Assembly (NCBI RefSeq): GCF_000003815.2
Contig: NC_049979.1
Location: 6,878,833-6,942,832, forward strand
From: Branchiostoma floridae
Lineage: Eukaryota; Chordata; Leptocardii; Amphioxiformes; Branchiostomatidae
Length of the DNA: 64,000 bases
Direction of reading: 5' to 3'
Both the position numbers and the translations under genes were made by a program. Positions within the stretch are counted from its first letter, which is position 1. Each line of letters begins with the position of its first letter. Of the stretch, positions 12,001 through 48,390 are shown in pieces. The notes under the pieces are model-generated. The model saw only the letters and a list, made by a program, of their open reading frames with translations. It was not told the DNA's origin and did not search any database.

Positions 12001-15000
12001 TGAATGTGTGTTTGCCCGCGAGAACCTTAATAAATAAAACATTGACAACATTGACATTGACAGAGAACAATCTGTTTTCACAGCAACATGGATTGTTCTT
12101 TGAAAAGTGCCTCGATAAGCATAAGCTACTAGTAGCAGAAAGGCCCGACTGACTGGCGACCTGAAGGAAACAGTATAAAATAGAAAGCCGGACAAAAGGC
12201 ATACAACATGTAAAAAAAGCCGGAGCTAAACCTTTCTTCTTGGAGAGTAAGCAAGTCATAGATTGAATGTGACTTACATGAAGGATTATAGTATTAATCA
12301 TAGTGTTGAAAATATAAGTGTAAATGCAAATAATACAATCGTGGATTTCGTCTTGGTTTTCAGGATTACATCAAAAGTCTTCAAGAACGGACGGTAGCAT
12401 ACCTCAACTGTGACTCTGCGGCAAGTGGTGAGACATAGCATTAGGAGTCATGATTGCAATTATATCTTAAGCTAAGGGCACAACCCGCCGTACTTCCAAT
12501 TTGTCCGTACGTTTTTTTGGAGGCCACGTCCGCCACGTATTTCCGAAAACGTTCAGGCTGTACAGGGCAGGCGCGTCGCCCGTACATGCACGTACAATCT
12601 GCAAATCTGCAGCCCGATGGCACACAAAGTTTTGCCGCGGCTGCACGTAAAGTTCTACGTGCCCCAAAATCCGTCGGATTCCCTAGCTTTAGTTACACAC
12701 ACGGGCAGAAAAGAAAGTTATGAAGTGTGTAGTCTGTAACCACTATCAACATTATGGTATTTTAATTTTTGTCCCTGCAAAGCAATTGAAGCAGCGGCAG
12801 AGAATTTTAAAAAGTGACTAACCTATAATCATATGGCGCAATTCTTGAGAACACATTACGGAGTTCTATACTATAGGTACTGTCGGTGAGGAGTTCCAGT
12901 AAGATTTTTGTCACATGCTAATTCGGTAATGATTTAAAATTTATCATTCCCAGGAAACTTCTCACTGTCGGTAGCGGCGAGTCCACTCTTGCACAACATG
13001 ATACGAGACGCTACGAAAAAGGTGACGATGCGATTATAACTATACCAAAAAAATGCCCGCACATAAGTTGCACTTTGTACATAAGATCAAAATGTATCCT
13101 TGTTTGTCATTATCTATCATTATCTATCACCACCTTCTCGGTGGTGAATGAAACTCCTCTGCCGGCTAAACTCATTCCCAAGCTGATGATATCTTATGCC
13201 ACAACAAGATCTGCTTGGAGATTAGGGTTCTTTCACTTGTTGACGAATGACGTTTACCGAAGTTATAGATCTGATGACCTTCATTGTGTCAGTCTGGTTT
13301 ATGTATTCAAATTCCTCACCCAGGCAGCGTTCGTTACAGGTTGTCGGACGGAAGGCTTCTATCCGTCAAGTAATGGTGCAAGTTCAATCTTTTACACATG
13401 CTATCCCAGGTGCCTGACCCGCATGAGCCCAGCAAAACCCTGTACGACACGTGGCGGACGAAGCGACCGGAGGAGGAGGGCAATCCCGACAGTCGCCCGA
13501 AGTAAGTTAATTAAAATGCGGATTAAGACTTTTGTCATCTCCGTACTTGTTATTACTAGTAAGGAAGAAAAGTGTGGTCATTAATTACATGTATATTGGA
13601 TCTACTACATGTATTAACAACAAGACTCAGAGAGAAATTCATTTACTGCTGCGTGCTGTTTCCACTTTTACTTCGTGGCTAATGCTGGCTATTTTGTAAT
13701 TTTGTCATGGACATTAAAAAATGGTGCCTTTATTTCAAGAATCAACAAGTTGGGCTCCGGGAGCGACTACGCACCGTTTTTCCAGCATGCCGGCATCGCG
13801 GCATCCAGCATGTCAAGCGACATAGACCCCGTAAGTTACTGTATAAGCGTAAGGATGCGTTGAGAGAGGCGGCTAATGTTTCACACGCCTTTCAGACAAA
13901 ATTAAGCTTCTATACCAAGTGAAACCGACTGCACGCAACCTATTAAAGTCATGAGAAAACCTGGCAATAACGTCCGTCTAGATCCCCTGCACATAAAGCA
14001 AGGACATTACTCCTTGCATCAAGTTGTGAGGTTTCATTCCTTATGGACATGTCCGTCTAGAAGTTTGAAACTGTAGCGTGACGATCTTTCTTTCTCCAGG
14101 CGATTGGTCTGGGTGGCTATCCTCTGTACCACTCTGCCTATGAGACATTTGATCTTCAAGATCGTTTCATCGACCCTGACTGGACCGTTCACCAGGCGGT
14201 GGGCCGGCTGTGGGGGCAGATGGCGGTGACCCTAGCGGATGCCCTGGTACTGCCGCTGGATGTGCGCGACTACGCCACGGCTGTGCAGCAGATGATGGAC
14301 GAGCTCCGACAGGAGCACGGCTCCAGGCTGAGCGCGCAAAATATCGGCTTAGGTTAGTCTGATCGGCACACAAACGGCTCTTCTCAAACTGAAACCATCA
14401 TAGCACAAAGGCCAGCCTTTCTGCTCATTGAATTTCGCAACAGTTAAAACTAAAAACGAGTGTTAATAAGTCCCATTTTGACAGTGGAATCACAAAAAAC
14501 AACAAAAACATGAAGTTGTTTTTCTTTGTAAAGCCATTGGAATTCATTGCATTTCCGCTACTCATGAATCAAGTCTGTCTCATTCAACTTTTAAATGTAA
14601 AAAGTACAATTGCAAGTGGATGCTGCTGCAAACGAAATCATCCTGCTCTTTGGTGAAAAAAAAATCAAAAAGTAAACTGCACTCAGACTGTCCCGTTTCC
14701 AAACTTTCCCTGCAATAGTAGTAAGAAATTAAGATGTCTCTCTCTCTATATATATATATATCCATACAGAACACCTTGAGTCGGCAGTGTCAAACTTCAC
14801 CAGGGCTACTACAACTTTCCACCAAACCCTTGAAAGTGTGGACAAATCAAAGTGAGTGGAGATCTAAGAACAACAATGCCTTTAGATTTCTTCATAATTA
14901 CTTTGTCTTCAGTTGTACGTACATCACTTCAGATACAGGAAACACAAAATTAACACAAATGTCCCACACTACTTCCAGTCCCGTTGCGGTGCGTGCTGTA

Positions 15001-15845
15001 AACGATCGCCTCATGAAGCTGGAGGGTGCCTTCATCGACCCACTGGGACTACCTGATAGGCCGTGGTTCAGGTAAAATATGAATAGTAAAGTTTATAGAT
15101 GTAAAGGTATTGTGGAAGCAATCTGCTTATCCAGTGCTCTAGTGCCATACCAATTTCATTTCTTTGTTCTCGGATTTTTTAAAGCAAAAGGGAGCAAAAC
15201 TTGAATATGACAGTGGCTGTATTTGCCCCATCAAATTAAGTGCACCAAGGCACAAACCTGGACCTTAGGCTTCATTATCATTATGTTTTTCCAGTTAAAA
15301 TGGTTTTTTTAATGAATGAATGAATGAAGACCTTTATCTTACAATTTTGCCCAACCGAGCTATCTAAAAAAAAAATTTAAATCCAAGAACAAATTAAATT
15401 GGTGTGGCCTAGTGCTGATAAAATCATAACTAATATCATTTCATTACGATAAGGACCACTTAAACATCTTGACTTTCCCAACTTATCGGCAGTACACAGT
15501 TTCCTTGGATTCCTAGTTAAGACTATAAGATTTTTACCCTTTGCAGCTACATGTGCTCTTTACCACTTCCGGGATCCTAAATCTGCATGTAAACAACAGA
15601 GTTGTTGTCTGGCCATGTGGATTAACAGTTGGTTACATGCTTTACCCTGCAGACATGTGGCTTTTGCCCCGAGCAATGTCAACACCTACGCAGGACAGTC
15701 CTTCCCTGGGCTGGCTGATGCCCTGTTTGACATTGACCGTGCAGCTGACCAGGCAGCGCGGTGGGAGGTTGTGAGGAAGCAGCTTGCAGTTACCACCTTC
15801 ACCGTACAGTCTGCAGCCAACACTTTGGTCAACAACCTGTTCTAG
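6027..15845 (+). CDS. NAALADL1-like: NAALAD/GCPII-family zinc peptidase (M28), NAALADL1-like, complete 18-exon gene
   Basis: Exons: 6027-6253, 7255-7408, 8082-8210, 8691-8816, 9405-9582, 10018-10108, 10432-10527, 10817-10902, 11150-11269, 11616-11698, 12364-12427, 12954-13021, 13410-13501, 13740-13830, 14100-14352, 14770-14851, 14979-15071, 15653-15845. All have GT-AG sites and consistent phases, giving 741 aa. This is a type II membrane peptidase with a short basic cytosolic tail and one TM segment (about residues 15-38, ending IIIGYFAIP). The protease-associated domain is followed by the M28 core. The binuclear zinc ligands and general base are all kept: His371 and Asp381 ([17 protein letters not shown]), Glu418 base and Glu419 (WGAEEEG), Asp447 (NCDSA), His546 (YHSAYETFD). 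The stretch RGAVEPDRY ... SWGAEE resembles NAALADL1 most, while the C-terminus ([10 protein letters not shown]) is closer to GCPII. The three arginines that select acidic P1 residues in human GCPII are Ser here, so substrates probably differ. Whether it is orthologous to NAALADL1 or ancestral to the family needs a tree. Confidence 0.95.
7803..8011 (+). mobile_element. tRNA-derived SINE in intron 2 of the peptidase gene
   Basis: The sequence has a Pol III A-box-like segment (TGGCGCAACGGCTAGAGCG) and a B-box-like segment (GAGTTCGATAC) at tRNA-like spacing near its 5' end. A roughly 140-bp unrelated body follows and ends in a T-run (7999-8007). The cloverleaf is not intact enough for a functional tRNA, so I call it a SINE. 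It ends about 70 bp before exon 3. Confidence 0.6.
9292..9370. mobile_element. Very small inverted-repeat element (MITE) with target-site duplication
   Basis: A 79-bp insert runs from CTAGCCTG to CAGACTAG (8-bp termini with one mismatch). It is flanked by identical 'tcaatgacta' at 9285-9294 and 9371-9380, which overlaps the element's first bases. This fits an 8-bp hAT-type duplication. It lies in intron 4, just before exon 5 of the peptidase gene. Confidence 0.55.
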
Positions 15846-16503
15846 ACAGCAAATATACAGGAATCTTAATTTTAGAAAGGATTCAAATTGACTCTTATTC
15901 AGATGTACCTGTTCCAAAAGCAGAGACAATATGCTTGTCCCAAATAGCCTGACTAAATGTACTATGTTTCCTTTTATTCTAAGCAATTCAAGAGACTTGC
16001 GCAACATGGATGTATTCAGTGGCTAACCTAAAGAGATTGGAAGTTTTGAAATTGACGTACATGTAGCAAGTAGCTTGGCAGGGTACCCTGGGTATGTAGA
16101 CTTGCCTTGGAAAGAAGTAAGCTTGACATATCTCTAATGAACTGAAAGGGCCAACAGTCTCTTAATAGAAACTTTATTGATCAATATCCTACTATTAGAC
16201 TAGATGTACAGTCAAAAGCAATAGCTCTCTTGAGCTACACCATGGTGGCTATGGTTTATGTTTCATTTCTGGATGAAACAAAATAAACAGAGGATAATGA
16301 GGCAACTATACGGATCTATTTATGTTTTCTACATATCTAAAGACTATCTTTTCTGTCCTAAGCCCTGCTTTCATGGGTATTTTCTTGGGAACATAAAACT
16401 TGTGGTAACCAGGCAGCCATGTCCATCTGGTCTGTAAAGTTGTGTTACTGCAACGTTTATTCATCAGTCTGCCATCTACTCTCTCCACAAAGGCAGACCT
16501 GTG
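15846..16503. other. Convergent 3' region between the peptidase gene and POLR3F, with poly(A) signals
   Basis: The two genes end 658 bp apart, tail to tail. A plus-strand AATAAA at 16282-16287 could serve the peptidase gene. A minus-strand AATAAA (TTTATT on +, 16456-16461) lies 43 bp past the POLR3F stop. No other gene was seen. Confidence 0.55.
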
Positions 16504-19305
16504 TCAGAACTCCAGCCAGTCCTTCATGTACACACAGGTGGACGGGGACACGGCACCGCCTTCATGGCATCTATCAAACACCTGGAGATGATACACAACA
16601 CTTCATCATATACATGTACATGTCTATAAGAGAGAACCTACTTCACATACTGAGCAAAACCGAGGATGTTATATTATATAACGTCCTTGACAAAACAAAG
16701 GATCTGAAATTCCTGCACAAAACTCTTACATTTTGGGACTTTCAAAACTGAGACTCTTTCCACTCCCTTAAAATTCCATACATTATTCCTCAACACTCAG
16801 TTTCATTCCTTGTTTGGAAGATATTGCTTGCACATTCCTTCAGTTCTAAAAGTACTTGTATCCAGTTTACATGACAGAAAGATGTACTTACATCTGTGAC
16901 AACATGTGGCACAATCGGTAAGGTGTTTAACAATAACAATACTTACTGGACAGACCCCACATGGTATTCTCATCAGGCCTGCAGGCTGCATGATCGGTGC
17001 CACGGCTCTGAACAGTTTGGTCTGACTGTCCTCCACGGAGCTACTCTGGCTCGCCACAACTGTCATCTCTACCTTCCCATCATAGATCAGGGTGTTCAGT
17101 ATGGTCTCTATATCTGCAACTGACAGCTGGACCTGGAACAGAAGTTAATCTGTTTTAGACTCACTGATAAACTGCACAGCAGTCTGTAGATCTTATATCA
17201 GTCTTCAAAAAATCAACATCAAAAACACCTGTACAGCATCACATGAATGAAATTCAACAGTATTGTTATGATACATGTTCAATGTGCAATGAGCAATATT
17301 CTTGATACATGTGGTTAGAGATAGTAATACTAGTACCCAATGTGATAACCCTGAGTTTAAATCTGTTGCTCCAAAATCTTCTCTACTTGTAAAACACTTA
17401 CCTTACTGATGCCCAGCTCTGTGATAAACTTACAGACCTCCTTGGAGGAAGCATATGAGGCATTTCTCTGTGCGATGGGTCCCTGTTTTGCTTCTTTAGC
17501 AGTAGTGGCCTGGGAGAGAGAAAAACAATAACTGTTGTATGAAAAGTCTGAAAAAAAGGTCAATTTAATGTTAGGCTTTGTTCGTACAACAAAGTGAATC
17601 TTGATAAGCGTAGCCTCCGTAGCAGGCTCTCTAGGGCCTTCTTCTTGCTCATAATACACTTTTGCTGGCCATTTCTTTCTGTACTGGGTCACTGATTATC
17701 GGGCATCGCTGATTCATTGACCCCTCATTGACGGAGCCAAGGATGATGTGTATTGTGAGCTAAAAAGGCCCCAGAGAGCCTGCCACGGAGGCTAGGGTAA
17801 GGGTCCTAAAACATACCTGACACAAATCACAAAATGCAGAAAACAACATCACAGATGAGACAATTCACATTCTACCTTTTGCTGCAAAAACTTGAAGCAC
17901 TGCTGGTTCAAAACCTCTACAAACTCAGACTCAAAGTCCTGGTCACTAAACCAGGCACCCCCAGTCACGGACTGGTCAGGCTCTAGGTTGAACAGCATGT
18001 AAACTTTCTTCTTGGAGGCCTGAAAATACAATCATTCAAGATTGCCAATCATCAAATAATTGATAAATCATTATTTAGTCTGATTGCCACAAGCAACTGA
18101 CCACCATATCAAGGGTTCAACATGTCTGTTAAAAGCCAGCTGTTTACATGTTAATAAGTTACATCTTTAAGTAAGACTAGAGTAGTTGCTTACTATACTG
18201 TTTACCATTATTTGTCGGTCATTTTTTGGCACTTGCAATTAGCCCTCGGGAAACTATTTCCAATCACTCCTAACTCACGCTCACTATCCATTGTTTGATT
18301 ATACTGCTGCTGGGATCCCTGATGCAGGGGTAGGGAGCAGTCGGCTAGTCTTGATGTACTTATCATTAGTCTTGATAAACTTGATAAACAATAAACTTAT
18401 CATTGTTAGTATTTTGTGAATGTTGCTGTTAACAGTGAGTGTTAATGTACTCTTCTCTGTATGAAATTGTAGATGTACTTACAGCCACTGACTTGACAGA
18501 CTTGATAAGTTTCTTGCTCTCTAGGTTCCTGAGGATTTTGTTGAGTTGTGTAATCATGATGTTACACCTGTACCTTATGTCCCTGATCCAGATCCCTGCA
18601 CACAGAGTATAAATCGTCATCAGCATTTCTAATAAGCCAACATAGAACTAAGATTGATTCCGGCAATGGGAAAATTCAACATGTTCAAAATCCTATTCAG
18701 TTTTTTTCCCCAATTGCACAATGCTCTAGATCTGCAGTGGCTAATCAAACCTGTGACTGAGCCAGGTACTCTCACCTTATCCTATGGTATGATGCCCTGC
18801 CATGTTTTTGACCACAGCTTTATTCAAATCATTGTTACTTCTTCTGAAACCACAGATATATGTATGGAGCTATCAACATTGATCTGTGCCATGTGTGTGA
18901 CTAACTAGTAAGGCTTTACTGACCCTTATTTCCAGCATCAGTGATGATCTGGTACACCAGCTTCTCTTGGTTGTCAGCACCTTTTATAACACTGAGATAA
19001 AAACACAGCAGAAGGTAAGCTTGTACATGTGTACAGTAGCTGCTATAAGATGATGATTCATAGACCAGGCTATGTTCTCATTCCTGACAAATTATCCAAA
19101 CATAGATCTACTGAACACTGTTAATGAAGGAGACTGACCAGCCAGTAAGATACTGCCTTTTCCAAGCATCTTCTTCCTTACATATTCTATCATGTGATAC
19201 TTAAGATATATACAATCATTGTCAAATGTGTCCAAATCAAGATAGACGGGAGCTTTGCAAAGCTTAAGGGGTCAAACAAGTTAACACATGCATACTGCAC
19301 AATAT

Positions 19306-19348
<43 letters not shown>

Positions 19349-20873
19349 ATGGTTTATATATCATCAACTATAGTCAGCAAACTGTGTCCTTACTTTGTTC
19401 CTTGGGTATCTTTCAACCTGTAGATCAGCCCACCAGTTCCTTTTAACACATCGATGCGGCCCTGAAACATAATCTACATGTCAGCTGCAAAAGTACAAGA
19501 CCAAACAGACTACAGAAACAGCCTGTTTTGATTATTGCACGGGGGACTAAATTGAAAACAACATTTACACTTTTTCATGAGTCAAATAGTTTGATTAATA
19601 CTACTGGTAATGATGGACTGGACACGACATGTTGTCATTCCTACTTTTCACTAGCTTTGGTACCATCCGGGTAGTAGTCCGCTCTTATGTTTGCTTCTGC
19701 TACCCGTCTGGAGACATGCACATTCAAACTGTTTGGTGCTGACGGCAGTTAATGAGCGAATTAAGGAATGGGTTTTAGAGCGCCAGTTTGATTACAACAG
19801 GCCCTCTTGCAAGCAGGCGGAGGGTGTTTTGGGTGTTGGAACGCCTGTTCAAATGAGCGCTTGTACCCATTCTTTAATTCGCTCATTTGTAGGGACCAAT
19901 CAGCGCCCTTGTCCAAAATTTGGACAATTCCAGTATTTCCAGACATTAACATGGTCAAAGATCCCAGACAGAACAGCAGTGAACCGACTGTATATGATAT
20001 ATAATAAATGCTGGAGCAAACTACTTTCCGGATGGTACCCAGGCTGTTACTTTTCACAAAACCTCACAAGCATTTCTTCAAGAAAGTCAACAATTTTGAA
20101 AAGTTCCTCACAGTGGACAGCAGTCTGTTGATGGCCATGGCCCTCTGCTGGGCTGTCACCATGGGCATGTGTCTCATGATCAGGGCATCTGTGATACCTT
20201 TTGGGGTCTCCTGGCACAGTTCTATGACTCTGTGCATGAAATATGAAATGATGTCCAGTTATAAAAGTTTACAAACACAAATGCAGAAACAGGGATAGAC
20301 ATTGCCTCAACTAGTATGAAAATAACACTGAGCTCTAAGAATACACTCTCATCTAGGTAAGGTGTATTATCAGCAAACAAACATTTTAGTGTAAAAAAAA
20401 AGTGTTGTTATGTTATGTTATCCACCAACATCTCCCTAAAACATCATACTCTTGCATGTGTGAAGGACTTGTTCAAACATGCCACACACAGATGTTCCTG
20501 ACAAGGAGTTATATTACTTTTTCTTTGGTGATCGCAAGTCAAAAACACAGTTTGGTAAACGCTGCTGCAATACATTATTTTTAAGTGAATGGTGTATGCA
20601 CACAAAGTTCTCAACCTGGATATCTGATGAAATCCATGATCACACACACACAATCAAGCTATCAAAAGTGACAATCAATTTGGCTCCAATCAATTAGGCG
20701 GCCTGCCCGCCCTAACCCGGGAGCCTCAGCTCCCCCCCCCTACTTTTGCCCCTCGCGGGGTCATTTGGGGGTATCCTATGCAGATGCAGAGGCTCATTTT
20801 ACCTGCTCTCTAGTTCTACTGGTTCTACAGTCTCCTGTTTGATAACGACGCCGTCCGTTGAGTCCTGTTCCAT
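16504..20873 (-). CDS. POLR3F: RNA polymerase III subunit RPC6 (RPC39), complete 9-exon gene
   Basis: Exons in transcript order (minus strand): 20873-20803, 20229-20112, 19461-19394, 18991-18924, 18595-18483, 18019-17876, 17509-17402, 17132-16947, 16581-16504. The phases close and give 317 aa. RPC6 is the winged-helix subunit of the Pol III RPC3-RPC6-RPC7 heterotrimer, used for TFIIIB contact and promoter opening in the nucleus. Diagnostic stretches are PVELESRVIELC, GIWIRDIRYR ... NKILRNLESKKLIK, KKKVYMLFNLEPD, GGAWFSDQDFESEFV, and LETILNTLIYDGKVEMT with Val-Ala-Asp variation. The C-terminal Cys set CGVC ... RCHEGG ... STC is preserved; in the family it binds a 4Fe-4S cluster. The protein ends CVYMKDWLEF. 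The start is supported by the family N-terminus and by the promoter shared with KAT5. Exon 4 uses the acceptor that keeps frame (NVIKGADNQEK). Confidence 0.97.
17608..17793. mobile_element. MITE with ~50-bp terminal inverted repeats in POLR3F
   Basis: The left end 'gcctccgtagcaggctctct' and the right end 'agagagcctgccacggaggc' are near-perfect inverted repeats extending about 50 bp inward. The element (about 186 bp) is bordered by TA on both sides. It lies in the intron between POLR3F exons 6 and 7. There is no coding capacity. Confidence 0.7.
19305..19346. repeat. Tetranucleotide microsatellite (ATCA)n
   Basis: About ten uninterrupted copies of ATCA lie in a POLR3F intron. Confidence 0.95.
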
Positions 20874-21081
20874 CTTGAATTTGTCGTTTCCTTTTTGTGA
20901 TGAGGACCATCAAATCACCTACTGTGTACTGTGTGTACACCACTCTCCTATGAACTCATGTAACCTCTTTACCTTTGACCTCATTCACCCGCAGAAATGT
21001 GAAATGGCTGCTGATTGGTCAAAATATTTTCCCTACACCAATCAGACGAGTTGTTTTATTTTTTACAGCTCACTATCCAAG
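20874..21081. promoter_or_regulatory. Bidirectional promoter shared by POLR3F (-) and KAT5 (+)
   Basis: Only 208 bp separate the two start codons. The interval contains CTGATTGGT (21011-21019) and its exact reverse complement ACCAATCAG (21037-21045). This is a symmetric pair of CCAAT boxes in the extended CCAATCAG form preferred by NF-Y, one for each direction. No TATA box was seen near either gene. The KAT5 ATG sits in CCAAGATGGCGGAC, a YY1-type motif. Confidence 0.8.
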
Positions 21082-28580
<7,499 letters not shown>

Positions 28581-29751
28581 AATAAATACAAAACAAGAAT
28601 GTCTACAGTGGACACTTTAAGACCAAAACACCAAGGAATTGTGGTTAAGGCACCTGAAAATGGCTTGCATTAGATGTCACACTTAACATGCGTCACAAAA
28701 TAAAACCATTGACAGGGATGTAGCCATTGATGTGACTAATTTTTTTTCACGTCTTATAAAAGTACTGTCTTGAATAAAATTTGCTGTTAAAACTACCCCA
28801 GGTAACTCTGTTCTACATGCCAAGATCAACATTGGCATTTGTGTCATCAATATTTATCAAACTTGTCCATTCTGTCTGTGCTGTTCTGTTCAGAAACCTG
28901 GTGGTGTGAGTGTAGAAACAAGGAGTGGTGTGTGTGTGTGTGTGCAAAATAGATGATTGTCATACTGCATCACAACATGTGATACTTCACTGTGATCAAG
29001 ATTTATCCATGTACTGTTTGTAATCAACCAATAGTCAATCTTAATTACTGTTCCAAGCCTTGTTTGGTAATTTGATTGTAATGTGCCGAAAAGCTACACA
29101 GGAAGTATTCTTTGAATGATTGGATGTTAGTTGTTATGTTGTACCCAAAATAGTATTTATTAGTACATGTACTGAATATGTAGGACAAGAAATCAGAGTG
29201 TCCCATTTGAATAAACAAATTTTTTGTGCCCCTTTCTTTGACTGTTCTGTCTGTGCAGTAGAAAGCATACAAGTATGCAGAAAGTGGATCCATTATTTTT
29301 GAGTGTAACTGCTTTCATGTCTAAACCTAAAACACAACTGCAGTTACTTGAAAGCTGCTAGTGGGACAAATTGCCTCAAAAATCCTGACAAAAAGGTGTA
29401 AAAAAGAACACAAAAGACACAACTTGAGTTCTGTTGTTATTCCAAAAGAGAAGCAGGGGGTGGGGGGAATCAAACTTGCCCCGTTTTGTGGTCATCCAAA
29501 ATCAACATTGTAATTCCAAATATCTCGCCATTGACAAATTCTGGAGTCACAAGTGTTCAGTTTAGACGCAAAACATTGAAGGAGATAGTAAGGCATCAGT
29601 GATCTCAAAGATGACGTTGGGGTGTTCCGTTTACTGCTACGTTTTTGTGGCACACAACCGCCCTAACATCTGCTTGAAGATCATAGCACAGTGATCTGGG
29701 AAGGAGAGTAGTGCGTCACGTGACTCAGCCTGGGTTCGAGATTGACCTGTG
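28581..29751. other. KAT5 3' UTR/downstream region and spastin upstream region
   Basis: AATAAA at 28581-28586 directly abuts the KAT5 TAG stop. A further AATAAA lies near 28773, and a TG microsatellite near 28929-28944. No gene was seen before the spastin 5' end. Confidence 0.55.
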
Positions 29752-29762
29752 ATGGCGGCTGG

Positions 29763-46050
<16,288 letters not shown>

Positions 46051-48007
46051 CAGTGTTGGATGAAGATACTGTCTTCTAGTCTCGGGAATGAATGTTCATA
46101 CAATCAATGAAAGTTGTGTTTAATTTCCTTACCTGAAAAGCCATTTAGTTGCATCAATTCCTCTCAAATGTACTAGAGTCCCTAAATGTTGGACTGAAAA
46201 CTCCTCTCATGTAGTCAGAGGAAACATCTTGTCAAGAGTGTCTCTCACAAGCCATGATTTTTCTGTCCATCCATGGAAAGTCAGGGACCTTAAATCAGCT
46301 GTATCAGAAGTAATTGTGCAATTATTATCAAGATGTTTTTTGTCATAAAATCTTTCGAGGAAAGACTTGGTAAGGCCATGGTAGTTATTTTGGACAACAG
46401 CTATTTGTAACTTTCTGATAAGCCATGAAATTTTGACCCATATGGACTATCACATCATTTCTTACTCAGTGGTCTAAAGTTAAAACCTGAGTTAAATTGT
46501 TAATATTGTAAATATGATTTAAATCACTCATCATCTTATTAGATTTGAGGTACCAAAAAAAGGTGTATGGTGGACAGTCGTGTTTCTGATTTGAAATGGA
46601 GACTTTTGTCTGCAGAAGTAAGTTATGATAATTGATATGTTAGACTTTGTACAGATTCTTATAAGAGCTTCCAGTTGTACATACACGTTAAATGTTACTT
46701 GTATTATTTTTCATGGCACTCCATTGCTAATCTGCTGTTACTTCTATGCAATTATTATCAATTCAGCACCAAGGACAGACACCACTAAAATTAAGTGCAG
46801 TGAGCTACCGGTACTTCATTTTCCCAAAAACGCCATGGAGAGCTAGTTTCCAACCAGGTTATTAAATGGATTTGCTTTAGTATATGATACACCCTTCATT
46901 ATGTTAGGCTGTAATTCTGTGTGTATGTGCAAAACCAAATGAAGAAATATTTGTTCTGCACACTCTTCATTTGTGCAATCCATACCCATTGACTTTCATT
47001 GTATGCTGTTGCAAGGAAGCCAGACTTTCCAGAAGTCTGGTGCATGGAAATCCTGGCTGGCAGACATCATATGCGCTGCCAATCCATTTTAACCTTCCAG
47101 TATTTATGATTAGAGATGTTGGAGTTGGTCATAAAGGCACTGATAGTGAATCCAAGCAAGGCCACATGTAGTGTTGATGGAATCTAGCCATAAACCTTGT
47201 CCCAGCTTACTTGTGCAGTGAACACAAATCTGCAGCTCAGCTAAGCAGAAGGAATTTATGTTTTTCTCTTCTAGCATCTCATATCCACGAATGTTTCAGC
47301 AGCTCTTGACGAATGCATGTTTCATCAGACAGGTCCATCGTACCATGTACCAGGAGAAACATGCTTTGCTGTGCCTTAGAGTCAATATGAGGCCTCATGA
47401 AAGCTTGCCATAACAGATGATGCATGTATTATGGCATTGGCAATCTTTCAACATCAACATGCAAGCAATGTTATCAAAGTACCATTGTTAAGCATCGAAG
47501 GCCTGAAAGCACTGATTTGGAGTACCAGCAATACACGCAACATTGTACAGCTATTCGATTATCTTGTATATGTAATACATGTTGTAAGCAGTTGCATTTG
47601 ATGTCTTGGGTGGTTTTAGATTATATCCAGCTTAACTACATGTTGGTCATTTAGGGTCAGTAAATTAGCCCTGTAAGTTTTAATAAACTGGGCATTTTTT
47701 TCAGGAAAGGCTGCATAACCTGATTCACCATCCTGTTTTATGCATAATCATCATTGCAACATGCCCAAATTTTGCATCAGAAGTGGCTTTTATGTGTACA
47801 ATTGTTATGCCTTGGATACAGCTATCTGTATGACCTGGAAAAATGTCAAATACCTCAATTACTTTTTGTAAGGGTTGTTGTTTGTAACAGCGATGTCAAA
47901 GTTACTTGCTTCACCAATTTATCAATCTATGTCCAAAGCCCACTGTACAGCTTAATATTTCCACAGCAGTAGCAGTATGATCCATGTATCGCCTGTTGTA
48001 TTGGATG
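46051..48007. other. Spastin 3' UTR and downstream region
   Basis: This is non-coding AT-rich sequence. A likely plus-strand poly(A) signal AATAAA is at 47682-47687, implying a 3' UTR of about 1.65 kb. The short ORFs have no domain or splice support. Confidence 0.5.
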
Positions 48008-48015
48008 GTAGACAT

Positions 48016-48390
48016 AAGGGGTGGGTATCGATACGGTGTACCGGTACAAAACCCGTTTTTTCTTATTGTACCGGTCCAGAAAAAAATCGGTGGACCGGAT
48101 GTTGGACCTACTAGAAAATAAATGGATTATATGATCAGGAATTCATGCGTTTTGGGGCTTACCGGTCGAAGACAATAACGAGAGCAAAGCAGGTAGAGTC
48201 TATAGTCATCTGTACAAAGTTTCCAGTCAATCGTACAGAGGCATCTTGTAAATCTTGCAGGATTTTAGAACTCCAGTGGGAGTCAAATACTCCACAAAAT
48301 GGACCATTGTTTTGAGTATCATCCAGTCACATGCTCTAACATACTGAACCAGGTCCGGACCTGAATTTTGTGTACCGGTACCCACCCCTA
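48016..48390. mobile_element. hAT-type MITE with exact 8-bp target-site duplication
   Basis: A 375-bp element runs AAGGGGTGGGTA ... TACCCACCCCTA, with subterminal 'gtgtaccggtac' repeated inverted near both ends. It is flanked by GTAGACAT at 48008-48015 and again at 48391-48398. The 8-bp duplication identifies the hAT superfamily. It has no coding capacity and lies between SPAST and PNO1. Confidence 0.85.

Noticed and set aside
11811-12301. Overlapping ORFs on both strands (113 and 137 codons)
   Set aside because: They lie within intron 10 of the peptidase gene, are low complexity, and have no domain.
13075-13584. 169-codon plus-strand ORF
   Set aside because: It spans intron 12 and exon 13 of the peptidase gene in the wrong frame for the exon; no recognisable domain.
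29742-29762. Upstream extension of spastin by seven codons
   Set aside because: The codon at 29742 is TTG; the first in-frame ATG is at 29763.
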